A DNA stretch of 64,000 bases from G025836975 sp040391135 (GTDB lineage: Bacteria > Pseudomonadota > Gammaproteobacteria > Burkholderiales > Burkholderiaceae_B), in assembly GCA_040391135.1 (NCBI GenBank), contig JBEBYL010000013.1, positions 14,664 to 78,663 on the forward strand, given 5' to 3'. The position numbers were made by a program, and so were the translations under genes. Of this stretch, positions 51,227 through 59,756 are shown one piece after another. The number at the start of each line of letters is the position of its first letter. Position 1 is the stretch's first letter. The notes under the pieces are model-generated. The model had not been told where the DNA came from, searched no databases, and was given only the letters and a program-made list of their open reading frames with translations.

Positions 51227-52566
51227 TGGCGCGCTATTCCCTGATGCAGCGCGTCACCTGGGCGCTGACGGGATCGGCCACTCTTTTCGTGGTCGTATTG
51301 TGCGCGGTGTTCTTTCTTTCGTTTGGACAGATGGAAGATGACCTGGTCAATGCCGTCCTGGCGACGGAAGCGGGGCATCTGATCGGCCAGCTCGAACAGG
51401 GCCATGCCATTCCCACAGAGCAGAGCCAGACGGAACTGGGGGCGCAGCTGCAGACCTGGCTGATCAATGACCATGGGAATCAGACGCTGCTGCCCGGACC
51501 GCTGCGCGATCTGGGCCTGGGCACGCATGTGATCGGACCGGGCAATCAGACCTGGCATGTGCTGGTTGCGCAAACCCCCAAGGGCATGCTTTATTTGCGC
51601 TACGACGCCACGGCGCACGAGGCCCGGGTGCATGAATTCGGCTGGATAGTGCTGATCCTGGGGGTGATGTGCATAGCCGCGGCTTTTGCCGTGTCCAGGT
51701 GGCTGGCGGGCCTGGTGGTGGGGCCGCTGCTGGACCTGGCCGACCACCTTTCCACTTGGGCGCCGGGCGCCCCCGACATTTCCGTTCGGCGCGACGACGA
51801 AGTGGGGCGTCTGATCGAAACGTTCAACCGGGTCCAGAACCGCGTTGAAGAATCGCTGACCTTCGAGCGCGAGTTCGCCTTCAACCTTAGCCATGAAATC
51901 CGCGGAGCCCTTGCGGGCATACGGACGGATGCCGAGATGCTGCTTCTGGATGCCGAGCTTGCGCCCGCCGGGAGGCAGCGCCTGGAGCGCATGGTGGCGC
52001 ATGTCGACATGATGGCGGGCAGCATTGCGAGCGCCGAAAGCCTGGCGCGCGACATTCCGGCCCAGAGCAAGGAGATCGGCGTGCGCGAATGCCTGGACGA
52101 GGCATGGCTGGCGATCGAAGCCGAGGCGCTGCGGCAAGGATTGGTTTTCGTCAACGATGTTCCCGCGGACATGACGCTGGTGCTCGACCCCTACGCATTC
52201 CTGACCGTGGTGCGCAATCTGATGCGCAATGCGGCCGAGCACGCTGCGCCGGCCACGCTGCGCGCGCTGCGTCTGGACGAACGAAGCCTGGCCTTCTCGG
52301 ACGATGGCCCTGGAATCCCCGCTGAATCGCTGCCTTTGCTTTTCGACCGCTATTTCAGTGCGCGCCGCAAGGACACCATGGGCGATGGCCGGCTGTCGGG
52401 CGCGGCCGCCGGGCAAGGCGAGGGATCGCGCCGGGGCCTGGGCCTGGCCATAGCCCGCCAGATGTGCATGCGCAAGAACTGGCAGTTGACGGTCCAGTCG
52501 CGCGAGCAGGAGCCGGGCAGGGGCACCACCTTCATTCTGCGCCTGGACGGTGCGCCATCCGCCTGA
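51223..52566 (+). CDS. Sensor histidine kinase
   Basis: A 447-residue membrane sensor kinase: membrane helix 1 (about 12-33), a periplasmic domain of about 110 residues, helix 2 (about 143-163), a HAMP region, the dimerisation helix with phospho-His H224 in NLSHEIRGALAG, and a HATPase domain (N box NLMRNAAEH; G boxes DDGPGIP and RGLGLAIAR). It has the small-sensor layout of QseC/PmrB kinases. The start codon overlaps the response regulator stop (ATGA). It may sense cations, cationic peptides or pH, but that is not visible in sequence. Confidence 0.93.
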   Translation: MMARYSLMQRVTWALTGSATLFVVVLCAVFFLSFGQMEDDLVNAVLATEAGHLIGQLEQGHAIPTEQSQTELGAQLQTWLINDHGNQTLLPGPLRDLGLGTHVIGPGNQTWHVLVAQTPKGMLYLRYDATAHEARVHEFGWIVLILGVMCIAAAFAVSRWLAGLVVGPLLDLADHLSTWAPGAPDISVRRDDEVGRLIETFNRVQNRVEESLTFEREFAFNLSHEIRGALAGIRTDAEMLLLDAELAPAGRQRLERMVAHVDMMAGSIASAESLARDIPAQSKEIGVRECLDEAWLAIEAEALRQGLVFVNDVPADMTLVLDPYAFLTVVRNLMRNAAEHAAPATLRALRLDERSLAFSDDGPGIPAESLPLLFDRYFSARRKDTMGDGRLSGAAAGQGEGSRRGLGLAIARQMCMRKNWQLTVQSREQEPGRGTTFILRLDGAPSA

Positions 52567-52704
52567 TGCATCCCTGTCGGTGCATGGCCGGAGCGCCCGA
52601 TTCAACGTTAATTTCACGCCCTTGGCCGTATCGTGTGTCGTTTTCGGCGTACTGCGCCCGGCACCCGGCCGGGATGCCGCATACGCTCCATTCAGGATGG
52701 ACAC

Positions 52705-54066
52705 ATGGGCAAGCCCGTGAGCATGCATTATCAAAACCCGCTGTTTTATATATTGACCCAGGTGGTGGGCCTGACCTTGCTTCTGGGATGGCTGGCCTAT
52801 ACGGTGCAGCAGTCGCCCCTGGACATGGGGTTGACGCGCTTCTTCTATGATACGGCCAGCCACGGTTTCCCCTGGCGGCATCAGGCTTTCGTGGACGCCA
52901 TGGGCCAGTTCGTGGTGTGGCTGGTTCCCATCGCTTGCGCTTTGTTTTGCGGCGCCGCGGCGGTGCTGAGCCATAGGGTTAAGGCAATGGCGCCGGCACG
53001 CGCTGCGTTATGGGCATTGTTCGCTGCGTTTTGCCTGGTCCCGCTGCTGGCCGGCGGGCTGAAGCACTATACCGCCATGCCGCGTCCATTCGCGCTGGCC
53101 ATGTTCGGCGGTTACGTGCAACTGCCACCCGGATTCTGGGCGGCAAGCGGCGAGCCGGGCGGTGGCGCATTGCCCAGCATGCACGCCGCCGTCGGCTACT
53201 CGGTGCTTGCCCTGTATTTCGCGGGATGGGCTTTGGGCGACGGCCGCATGCGCTGGCTGGGATTGGCGGGCGGCCTGGTCCTGGGAAGCTTCTTCGGCGT
53301 ATTGCGCATCATGCAGGGCGCGCACTTCCTGAGCCAGGTGATATGGTCGCTGGCCTTGGTATGGTGCTTGTGCAGCGTGCTGTTTTATCCGCTCATCGTC
53401 ACGCGCCATCGCGCCGCGCCCGATAATATCGACGGTTATCAGCTGGACGATATCTGGAAGCATCTGTCCATCGTGCAAGTGCGCCGCCGCAATACCCTGA
53501 CCGTTTATGGCGTGCTGCTGGCTTGTTCGCTGCCCTTCCTGTCTTCGACCTGGACGGGGGAGTCGTGGGTGCATCTGGGGGTGGAATGGCTGGGGCTTGG
53601 GCTGATCCTGCTGGCGATAGCGGGAAGATGCTGGTGCATCCTGTACCTGGGCGGACATAAGGGCGCCGAGCTGATCGATCAGGGGCCGTATTCCATCAGC
53701 CGCAACCCTCTGTACCTGTTCTCCATGCTGGCGGTGGCGGGCATAGGCGCCCAGTCGGGCAGCCTGCTGCTGGGTCCCATCCTGGCCTTGTTCGTGTATG
53801 CCGTGTTCAACAATGTGATCGATGAAGAGGAACGCCTGCTGCGCAAGGTGTTCGGGCGGGACTATGCCGACTATTGCGCGCGGGTTCCCCGTTTCGGCCC
53901 GCGTCTGTCAGCATGGAAAAGCCAGGAGCAACTGCTGATTTCGGTGTCGGGCCTAGGGCGCACCATACGCGATGCCGTGCCGTACCTGCTGGCGCTGCCC
54001 CTGTTCGAGCTGATCGAGTGGGGACAGGCGGCAGGGTGGTTTCCGGTGCTGGTACGCCTGCCTTGA
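52705..54066 (+). CDS. PAP2 phosphatase fused to an ICMT/PEMT-type methyltransferase domain
   Basis: A 453-residue polytopic membrane protein. Residues about 1-230 are a PAP2 (lipid phosphatase) domain: KHYTAMPRP (motif 1, K-x6-RP), PSMH in ALPSMHAAVGYS (motif 2) and R-x5-H in RIMQGAHFLSQ (motif 3, with Gln where Asp is common). Residues about 265-420 are an isoprenylcysteine/phospholipid methyltransferase-like domain with GPYSISRNPLYL and EEERLLRKVFGRDYADYCARVPRFGP. The start is ATG 52705, about seven bases after AGGA. It follows the two-component genes by 138 bases. Lipid A or undecaprenyl pyrophosphate are possible phosphatase substrates; the fusion suggests two steps on one lipid. Confidence 0.82.
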   Translation: MGKPVSMHYQNPLFYILTQVVGLTLLLGWLAYTVQQSPLDMGLTRFFYDTASHGFPWRHQAFVDAMGQFVVWLVPIACALFCGAAAVLSHRVKAMAPARAALWALFAAFCLVPLLAGGLKHYTAMPRPFALAMFGGYVQLPPGFWAASGEPGGGALPSMHAAVGYSVLALYFAGWALGDGRMRWLGLAGGLVLGSFFGVLRIMQGAHFLSQVIWSLALVWCLCSVLFYPLIVTRHRAAPDNIDGYQLDDIWKHLSIVQVRRRNTLTVYGVLLACSLPFLSSTWTGESWVHLGVEWLGLGLILLAIAGRCWCILYLGGHKGAELIDQGPYSISRNPLYLFSMLAVAGIGAQSGSLLLGPILALFVYAVFNNVIDEEERLLRKVFGRDYADYCARVPRFGPRLSAWKSQEQLLISVSGLGRTIRDAVPYLLALPLFELIEWGQAAGWFPVLVRLP

Positions 54067-54103
54067 AGCGCCCGCCTGGCCGGGCCGCCGCCCGCGCTGC
54101 GGA

Positions 54104-55423
54104 TCAGGCCCTGGCCGGCAGCACGGTGCCTACGCACTCGCCCAGGCTGATGGTGGGATAGCCGGGTTTGTCGCAGGTGGCGCGCAGGATGACCTGATCG
54201 AGGTCCTGTAGGAAGACGCGTTCTTCGCCCCAGGGCAGCTTGACGGGATTCTTGCCGCCCTGGTTCAGCTCCAGCAATGAGCCTTCCTGCCCTGGACCGG
54301 GCCCCGACAGCGTGCCCGTGCCCAACAGATCGCCGGCCTGCAGATTGCAGCCGTTGACCGTGTGGTGCGCCAGAAGCTGGGCCACGTTCCAGTAGGCTTC
54401 CTTGAAGTTGCTGCGCGACAGCAGGGCGGGCGGCGCCTGGTCGCCGCGCGATTTTTGCGTGGTCAACAAGACCTCGAGAGCGATGTCGAAAGCGCCGGCC
54501 GCCTTGTTTTCCGTGGAGCTGAGGTAGGGCAGCGGCTGCGGGTCGGCGGCATCGCGCTCGAAAGCGACGCGGAATGGCGCCAGCGCTTCAAGGGTGACGA
54601 TCCAGGGCGAAATCGTGCTGGCGAAATTCTTGGCCAGGAAGGGACCCAGAGGCTGGTATTCCCAGGCTTGCAGGTCGCGGGCGGACCAGTCGTTCAGTAT
54701 GCACAGGCCGAATACATGCGATTCGGCTACATCGATGCTCAGGCGTTCGCCTTGAGCATTGCCTTGTCCCACGAAGATGCCCAGCTCCAGCTCGTAATCC
54801 AGCCGCTGGCTGGGACCGAAGCCAGGTGTGCCGCTTTCCTGGGCGGGACGCGTCTGGCCCACCGGGCGGGGAAATTTCTGGCCCGAGGCGCCTATGCTGG
54901 AGGCGCGCCCGTGGTAGCCGATGGGCACCCATTTATAGTTGGGCAACAAGGGGTTGTCGGGCCGGAACTGCTTGCCCACCGAGGTGGCGTGGTGCAGCGA
55001 AATATAGAAATCGGTGTAATCGCCGATACGGGCGGGCAGGCCCATTTCGACGCTGGCGGCGTCGGCCAGGAGGGGCTCCAGGACGCCTTGCAGCGCCGAG
55101 CCGCTGCGCAGCGCGCGCGACAGCTCAAGACGCAATGCCGACCAGTGGGCTTGCCCCAGGCTCATGAGCCCGTTCAATGTGGTGGACTTGCAGGCGGCCA
55201 GCGCTTGGGCCGCCGCGCCGGACCAGGGCGCGGCGTCGGCCAGCGCCGCAAGATCCAGGACTTTGCCGCCGATGGCGACGCCCGGGCGGAAATCCTGCGA
55301 ACCGCCGGCCGGCCGGAAAACGCCGAAGGGCAGGTTCTGGATGGGAAAGCCGTTACCCTTGGTATTGGCGGACATGACCCAGCTTTGCAGCGAAGGGTCG
55401 TGGGTTTCGTTCAAATAAGACAT
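54104..55423 (-). CDS. fahA: Fumarylacetoacetase
   Basis: A 439-residue enzyme that hydrolyses fumarylacetoacetate to fumarate and acetoacetate, the last step of tyrosine/homogentisate breakdown. It has an N-terminal SH3-like domain and the C-terminal FAH hydrolase domain with the catalytic His in ISLHHATSVGKQFRP, metal-site Glu residues in DYELELGIFVG, LNDWSARDLQ and GDLLGTGTLSGP. ATG 55423 follows AGGA. Fifty-five bases separate it from hmgA, so the two belong to one minus-strand operon. Confidence 0.97.
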   Translation of the reverse strand: MSYLNETHDPSLQSWVMSANTKGNGFPIQNLPFGVFRPAGGSQDFRPGVAIGGKVLDLAALADAAPWSGAAAQALAACKSTTLNGLMSLGQAHWSALRLELSRALRSGSALQGVLEPLLADAASVEMGLPARIGDYTDFYISLHHATSVGKQFRPDNPLLPNYKWVPIGYHGRASSIGASGQKFPRPVGQTRPAQESGTPGFGPSQRLDYELELGIFVGQGNAQGERLSIDVAESHVFGLCILNDWSARDLQAWEYQPLGPFLAKNFASTISPWIVTLEALAPFRVAFERDAADPQPLPYLSSTENKAAGAFDIALEVLLTTQKSRGDQAPPALLSRSNFKEAYWNVAQLLAHHTVNGCNLQAGDLLGTGTLSGPGPGQEGSLLELNQGGKNPVKLPWGEERVFLQDLDQVILRATCDKPGYPTISLGECVGTVLPARA

Positions 55424-55478
55424 GCTTGAATCCTGTTGATGCGCAGGGCGTGGTCAGCGCGGAAAACGTTGCGCCGCT

Positions 55479-56780
55479 CTAGGCTTTGCGGGGATCGAAA
55501 TGCTTCTTGATGCCCGACCAGGCTGCATCATAATCGGTTTGCAGCGTGCTTGACGACAGGGCCGCCGACGTCGGACGGATGACCCGGCGCGTTTCAAACA
55601 TGAATGCCATGGTGTCGCGTATGCGGGTCGGTTCGCTCAGGTCGGCCGTGGAGGCTTTCTCGAATGTCCCGGCATCGGGGCCGTGCGGGCTCATGCAGTT
55701 GTGCAGGCTGGCGCCGCCGGGCGAGAAGCCGTCGGCCTTGGCGTCGTATACGCCCTGGATCAGGCCCATGAACTCGCTGGCGATGTTGCGATGGAACCAG
55801 GGCGGCCTGAAAGTGTTTTCCATGGCCAGGATGCGCGGCGGAAAGATGGCGAAATCCATATTGGCCGCGCCCGGCGTATCCGAAGGCGATGTCAGCACGG
55901 TGAAAATGCAGGGATCCGGGTGGTCGTAGCTGATGGAGCCTATCGTGTTGAACAGCCGCAGGTCGTACTTGTAGGGGGCGTTGGTGCCATGCCATGCGAC
56001 GACGTCCAGCGGCGAATGCCCCAGCGTCGTGCGCCAGAACCCGCCGGTGAACTTGGCGATCAGTTCGCATTCGCCGTCGCGGTCTTCGTACCAGGCGACA
56101 GGAATCTTGAAGTCCCGCGCATTGGCCAGGCCGTTCGATCCGATGGGGCCCAGCTCGGGCAGGCGCAGCGCGGCGCCGAAGTTTTCCAGCATATAGCCGC
56201 GCGCAGACGAGTCCAGCAGTTCGACGCGGAAGCGCACGCCGCGCGGAATGACCGCGATTTCGCAAGGCTCGATGTCGATCAGGCCCAGCTCGGTGGCCAG
56301 GCGCAAGCGGCCTTGCTGAGGCACGATCAGCATTTCGCCGTCGGCATTGTAGAAGTAGCGATCCTTCATGGATCGGTTGGCGGCATACAGGTTGATGCTG
56401 ACGCCAGCCTGATCGTCGCTGTGGCCATTGCCGGCCCAGGTTTGCACGCCCTCGATGAAATCCGTGGGTTCCGCAGGGATGTCCAGGGGATCCCAGCGCA
56501 GGCGGTTGGGCGTGACCGGCCCGTCGCCATAGCGGCTGGTCCAGCGGCCGGCGCCGTCGAAAGGTTGGAAGGCCTTTTGCAGCGCCGCGGGCCGGATGCG
56601 GTACAGCCACGAACGGCGGCTTTCGGCGCGGGACACGGTGAATGCCGTGCCGGACAGTTGCTCGGCGTACAAGCCGTAAGGGCATGCTTGCGGCGAGTTG
56701 CGGCCTTGGGGCAATGCGCCGGGCAGCGCTTCGGTGGCGCAGCTGTTGCCGAAACCGGTCTGGTATTGAAGAGTGCTCAT
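55479..56780 (-). CDS. hmgA: Homogentisate 1,2-dioxygenase
   Basis: A 433-residue iron(II) dioxygenase that opens the ring of homogentisate to maleylacetoacetate. It starts MSTLQYQTGFGNSCATEA at ATG 56780, the family beginning, with AGGA ten bases upstream. Ferrous-ligand regions are visible in PPWFHRNIASEFMGLI (His, Glu) and NCMSPHGPDAGTFE (His). It lies between a DUF2783 gene and fahA. No maleylacetoacetate isomerase gene was recognised in this operon; a GST-type isomerase would have to come from elsewhere. Confidence 0.98.
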   Translation of the reverse strand: MSTLQYQTGFGNSCATEALPGALPQGRNSPQACPYGLYAEQLSGTAFTVSRAESRRSWLYRIRPAALQKAFQPFDGAGRWTSRYGDGPVTPNRLRWDPLDIPAEPTDFIEGVQTWAGNGHSDDQAGVSINLYAANRSMKDRYFYNADGEMLIVPQQGRLRLATELGLIDIEPCEIAVIPRGVRFRVELLDSSARGYMLENFGAALRLPELGPIGSNGLANARDFKIPVAWYEDRDGECELIAKFTGGFWRTTLGHSPLDVVAWHGTNAPYKYDLRLFNTIGSISYDHPDPCIFTVLTSPSDTPGAANMDFAIFPPRILAMENTFRPPWFHRNIASEFMGLIQGVYDAKADGFSPGGASLHNCMSPHGPDAGTFEKASTADLSEPTRIRDTMAFMFETRRVIRPTSAALSSSTLQTDYDAAWSGIKKHFDPRKA

Positions 56781-56802
56781 GGCAAGAATTCCTGAAAAAG
56801 AG

Positions 56803-57009
56803 TCAGTCGGCGCTCTGGACGGTGGCGCGGGCTGTTTCCAGTGCTTGGGCCAGCACGTCCAGGTCGCCGATGTGGTTGGACAGCAGCAATACCAGCGCCG
56901 CATTCATGGCGTGGCTTTGCTCTGTGCTCAAGTCGCGGTGCGCTTCGATAAGCCGTTCATAGAAATCGTCGGGCGCGGAAAAATTGGATTGCGTATTCAA
57001 GCGGCTCAT
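56803..57009 (-). CDS. DUF2783 small protein, candidate MhaB-type coupling protein
   Basis: A 68-residue acidic protein of the DUF2783 family, predicted mostly helical (DDFYERLIEAHRDLS and MNAALVLLLSNHIGDLDVLAQAL). Its ATG (57009) overlaps the stop of the FAD hydroxylase gene (ATGA), so the two are made together. From memory, the 3-hydroxyphenylacetate 6-hydroxylase of Pseudomonas putida consists of a flavoprotein MhaA (about 63 kDa) and a small coupling protein MhaB of about this size, encoded next to hmgA. This protein fits that role by size, order and coupling, but I could not compare the sequences. Confidence 0.75.
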   Translation of the reverse strand: MSRLNTQSNFSAPDDFYERLIEAHRDLSTEQSHAMNAALVLLLSNHIGDLDVLAQALETARATVQSAD

Positions 57010-58685
57010 GGGGCCTCCAAAGCGTAGCCTGTTGCACGGAGCAGGGCGTCGCGGATATGCGCGGCGTCCACCTTGCGCCAACGGGCCGCGATATGCTGGT
57101 CGGGCCGGATCAGGTAGCAGGCGTCCTGGACGGCGTCATAGCGCCGCGCCAGCGTCATTTGCCTGTCCACCACGCAGGCATATCCTTCGGGCGCGCGCTG
57201 GGCCAAGGCGGGCGAGAGCACCAGGACCAGCTTCAGATCCGGCGGACCGCCTTGCAACTGAGCCAGCTCGCGCAAGATGCCGGCGTCGGGAATGCCGGTA
57301 TTGCAGAACAGGGCAAGCACGAACTGGCCCGATAGCTGGCTCAGCCACCAGTCCAGCCGGCCGTCTATCGTGATGGGGCCGTCGGGGGCGACGCCGCCCA
57401 GCGGCGGCGCATCGGAAAAGTCCGCCGTGTCGGGCGTATTCAGGCTGGATGAGGTGTACGACGTCGGCATGGAAAGGCGGCCGCTGTTGACCAGCTTGCG
57501 CGCAAAATCATGCTGCTTGGCCAGTTTCAGGACCGTGTTCCTGAACAGCAGGCTGATCTCGCTCTTGGGCGTGATGAAATCCGTCGAGCGCGACGAGTTG
57601 AGTATGTTTTCTTCGGCGGCCTGTTCCCGCTCGGATGCATAGCTGTCTATAAGCGCTTCGGGCGCAAGGCCGCGGCTGACCAGCGCCAGCTTCCAGCCCA
57701 GGTTGTCGGTGTCCTGCACGCCGCTGTTGGCGCCGCGCGCGCCGAATGGCGACACCCGGTGCGCGGCGTCGCCGGCGAATATGATGCGTCCGTGGCGGAA
57801 GCGGTCCATGCGCTCGCAGGCGAAGGTGTAGATGCTGACCCACTCAAGCTCGAATTGGGCCTCTTTGCCCAATAGCGCCTGGATGCGGGGCATGACGTTC
57901 TCGGGCTTGACCTCGTGGACCGGATCGGCGTTCCAGCCCAGCTGGAAGTCGATGCGCCAGACGTTGTCGGGCTGGCTGTGCAGCAGCACCGATTGTCCGG
58001 GATGGAAGGGCGGATCGAACCAGAACCAGCGCTCCGTCGGGAAGTCCGCCTGCATGCGCACATCGGCAATCAGGAAACGATCGTGGAAGACGCGTCCGTG
58101 GCTTTCCTGGCCTATCATCTTGCGCAAGGGCGAGCGTGCGCCGTCGCAGGCCACCAGCCAGTCGGCCGTCAGCGTGTAGGGGCCGTCGGGCGTGTCCACC
58201 GTAAGGGCTACATGGTCGGCATGCTGCCGCAGGCCGATGGCTTTGTTTTTCCAGCGCAGTTCTATATTGGGATGGCTGGCGGCCCGTTCGTACAGGAAGC
58301 CTTCGCAATAGTATTGCTGCAGATTGATGAAGGCGGGCCGGCGGTGGCCCTGTTCGGGCAGCAGGTCGAAGCGCCAGACCTCTTCGTCCTTGAAATAGAC
58401 CCTGCCGACATTCCAGGAAATTCCCTTTTGCACCATGCGCTCGCCCACGCCCAGGCGATCCCATACGTCGAGCGTGCGTTTGGCGAAGCAAATGGCGCGC
58501 GAGCCCGTGGACAGCCGGTAGTCGTCGTCGATGAGCACTACCTTAAGGCCCCGCTGCGCCAGGTCCAGGGCCATCGTAAGGCCGACCGGCCCGGCGCCTA
58601 CGATGACGGCCGCATGCCGCGCCGTATCGGGCGAGGTTCGCGACGCGTAGTCGAACTCCAGGGCTTGGTAATCGATGTCTCCCAC
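57006..58685 (-). CDS. FAD-dependent aromatic hydroxylase (MhpA/MhaA-like)
   Basis: A 559-residue class A flavoprotein monooxygenase. The FAD motif VIVGAGPVGLTMALDL lies at about 27-42, the second FAD/NADPH motif DGARSPLRK at about 180, and the third GDAAHRVSPFGARGANSGVQD at about 310; a thioredoxin-like C-terminal domain follows. It resembles 3-(3-hydroxyphenyl)propionate and 3-hydroxyphenylacetate hydroxylases. With hmgA and fahA downstream, it most likely hydroxylates 3-hydroxyphenylacetate to homogentisate. The start is GTG 58685, with AAGGAG six bases upstream; an in-frame extension lacks FAD-enzyme similarity. Confidence 0.88.
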   Translation of the reverse strand: MGDIDYQALEFDYASRTSPDTARHAAVIVGAGPVGLTMALDLAQRGLKVVLIDDDYRLSTGSRAICFAKRTLDVWDRLGVGERMVQKGISWNVGRVYFKDEEVWRFDLLPEQGHRRPAFINLQQYYCEGFLYERAASHPNIELRWKNKAIGLRQHADHVALTVDTPDGPYTLTADWLVACDGARSPLRKMIGQESHGRVFHDRFLIADVRMQADFPTERWFWFDPPFHPGQSVLLHSQPDNVWRIDFQLGWNADPVHEVKPENVMPRIQALLGKEAQFELEWVSIYTFACERMDRFRHGRIIFAGDAAHRVSPFGARGANSGVQDTDNLGWKLALVSRGLAPEALIDSYASEREQAAEENILNSSRSTDFITPKSEISLLFRNTVLKLAKQHDFARKLVNSGRLSMPTSYTSSSLNTPDTADFSDAPPLGGVAPDGPITIDGRLDWWLSQLSGQFVLALFCNTGIPDAGILRELAQLQGGPPDLKLVLVLSPALAQRAPEGYACVVDRQMTLARRYDAVQDACYLIRPDQHIAARWRKVDAAHIRDALLRATGYALEAP

Positions 58686-58720
58686 CCCTTGCTCCTTGTC
58701 TATCCGGCGATGAAAGCTAG

Positions 58721-59677
58721 TTATTGGCCTTCTAGCTGCTTCCACATTTCGATATCGCGTTCCGCCGTCCAGATGCGCGGGTCGTCGTAGCCGGTGGCTT
58801 CGTCGTAGGCGCGCGAGACGTCGAAGGGCATGCAATGGTCGAAGATGACCCAGTCGGCATAGCGCGGCTTCATGAAATCATAGGTTTCGCGGTATATCGT
58901 TTTCAAGTCCTTGCCATCGGCCACGCCGGTATTCACGCAGGTGTACAGGTCCGTCAGGAAAGCGCGTGTGCCGGCCAGGCCCTTGCGCACTTCGTCGGCC
59001 GATTTCAGCGCCGGGCCGCGTCCGGGCACCATCTTCTCGGCATTGAACTCGGCCAGCGTGTCCAGCGTGTGCGGCCATTCGCGGAAGTAGCAGTCGCCCG
59101 CATAGGGAGTGGATTGGTATTCGACCAGGTCGCCCGCGAACAGGATGCGCTGCTCGGGCAGCCAGGCAATGGTGTCGCCCTTGGTATGGCCGCGGCCCAC
59201 TTGCAGGATCTGGACTTCCAGGTTGCCCAGGTTGACCGTCATCTCGCCGTCGAACGTAATGGTCGGCCAGGTCAGGCCGGGAGGCACGGATTCAACGTTG
59301 CGGAACAGGCGGGGAAAGCGGCCGATTTCGCTGGCCTTGTCCTGTTCGCCGCGTTCGACGATCAGGTCGTAGGTATCGCGGCTGGCGATGATTTCCTGGG
59401 CGTTGTAGGCCGAGGCGCCCAGCACGCGCACGGCGTGGTAGTGCGACAGCAGGATGTACTTGATGGGCTTGTCGGTGACTTCCCGGACGCGGCGGATGAC
59501 GTCTTGCGCCATCACGGGCGTGGCCTGAGTGTCTATCACCATGACGGATTCGTCGCCGACGATGATGCCCGTGTTCGGATCGCCTTCAGCCGTGTAGGCA
59601 TAGGCGTTATCGGACAATTTTTCAAATGAAACGACTTTATCGTCGAGATCGGCGTGGGATGCGAACTGTTTGCTCAT
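58721..59677 (-). CDS. MBL-fold protein with an altered metal site
   Basis: A 318-residue metallo-beta-lactamase-fold protein, first gene of the homogentisate operon. The canonical HxHxDH is H79-Y-H81-A-V83-R84, so the Asp and His of metal site 2 are missing. H164 (GHTKGD) and D183 (AGD) remain, but the final GHG is G-R220-G. This leaves the three-His site 1 and suggests a mononuclear enzyme or a changed role. The start is ATG 59677, ten bases after GGAG. Possible roles are lactone or thioester hydrolysis on the pathway. The function is not known to me. Confidence 0.85.
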   Translation of the reverse strand: MSKQFASHADLDDKVVSFEKLSDNAYAYTAEGDPNTGIIVGDESVMVIDTQATPVMAQDVIRRVREVTDKPIKYILLSHYHAVRVLGASAYNAQEIIASRDTYDLIVERGEQDKASEIGRFPRLFRNVESVPPGLTWPTITFDGEMTVNLGNLEVQILQVGRGHTKGDTIAWLPEQRILFAGDLVEYQSTPYAGDCYFREWPHTLDTLAEFNAEKMVPGRGPALKSADEVRKGLAGTRAFLTDLYTCVNTGVADGKDLKTIYRETYDFMKPRYADWVIFDHCMPFDVSRAYDEATGYDDPRIWTAERDIEMWKQLEGQ

Positions 59678-59734
59678 AGGTAAGTCTCCGTTGATTAGGA
59701 AGAATATATCGTATTGTTCGTTTATGTGCAACGT

Positions 59735-59751
59735 ATTCGTTATAAACGAAT
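59735..59751. promoter_or_regulatory. 17-bp palindrome upstream of the homogentisate operon
   Basis: ATTCGTT-ATA-AACGAAT is a perfect 7-bp dyad around three bases, 58 bases before the MBL-fold start codon and inside the gap to mutM. A related half-site, TTCGTTTAT, lies at about 59717. Symmetry and length fit an IclR- or TetR-type operator; from memory HmgR of P. putida, an IclR regulator of the hmg genes, also uses a 17-bp palindrome. No regulator gene is next to it. Confidence 0.55.
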
Positions 59752-59756
59752 TTGGC

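Noticed and set aside
51160..52974. A 604-codon minus-strand frame opposite the histidine kinase
   Set aside because: The kinase reads correctly on the plus strand with H box and ATP-binding boxes; the minus frame is a GC-driven shadow.
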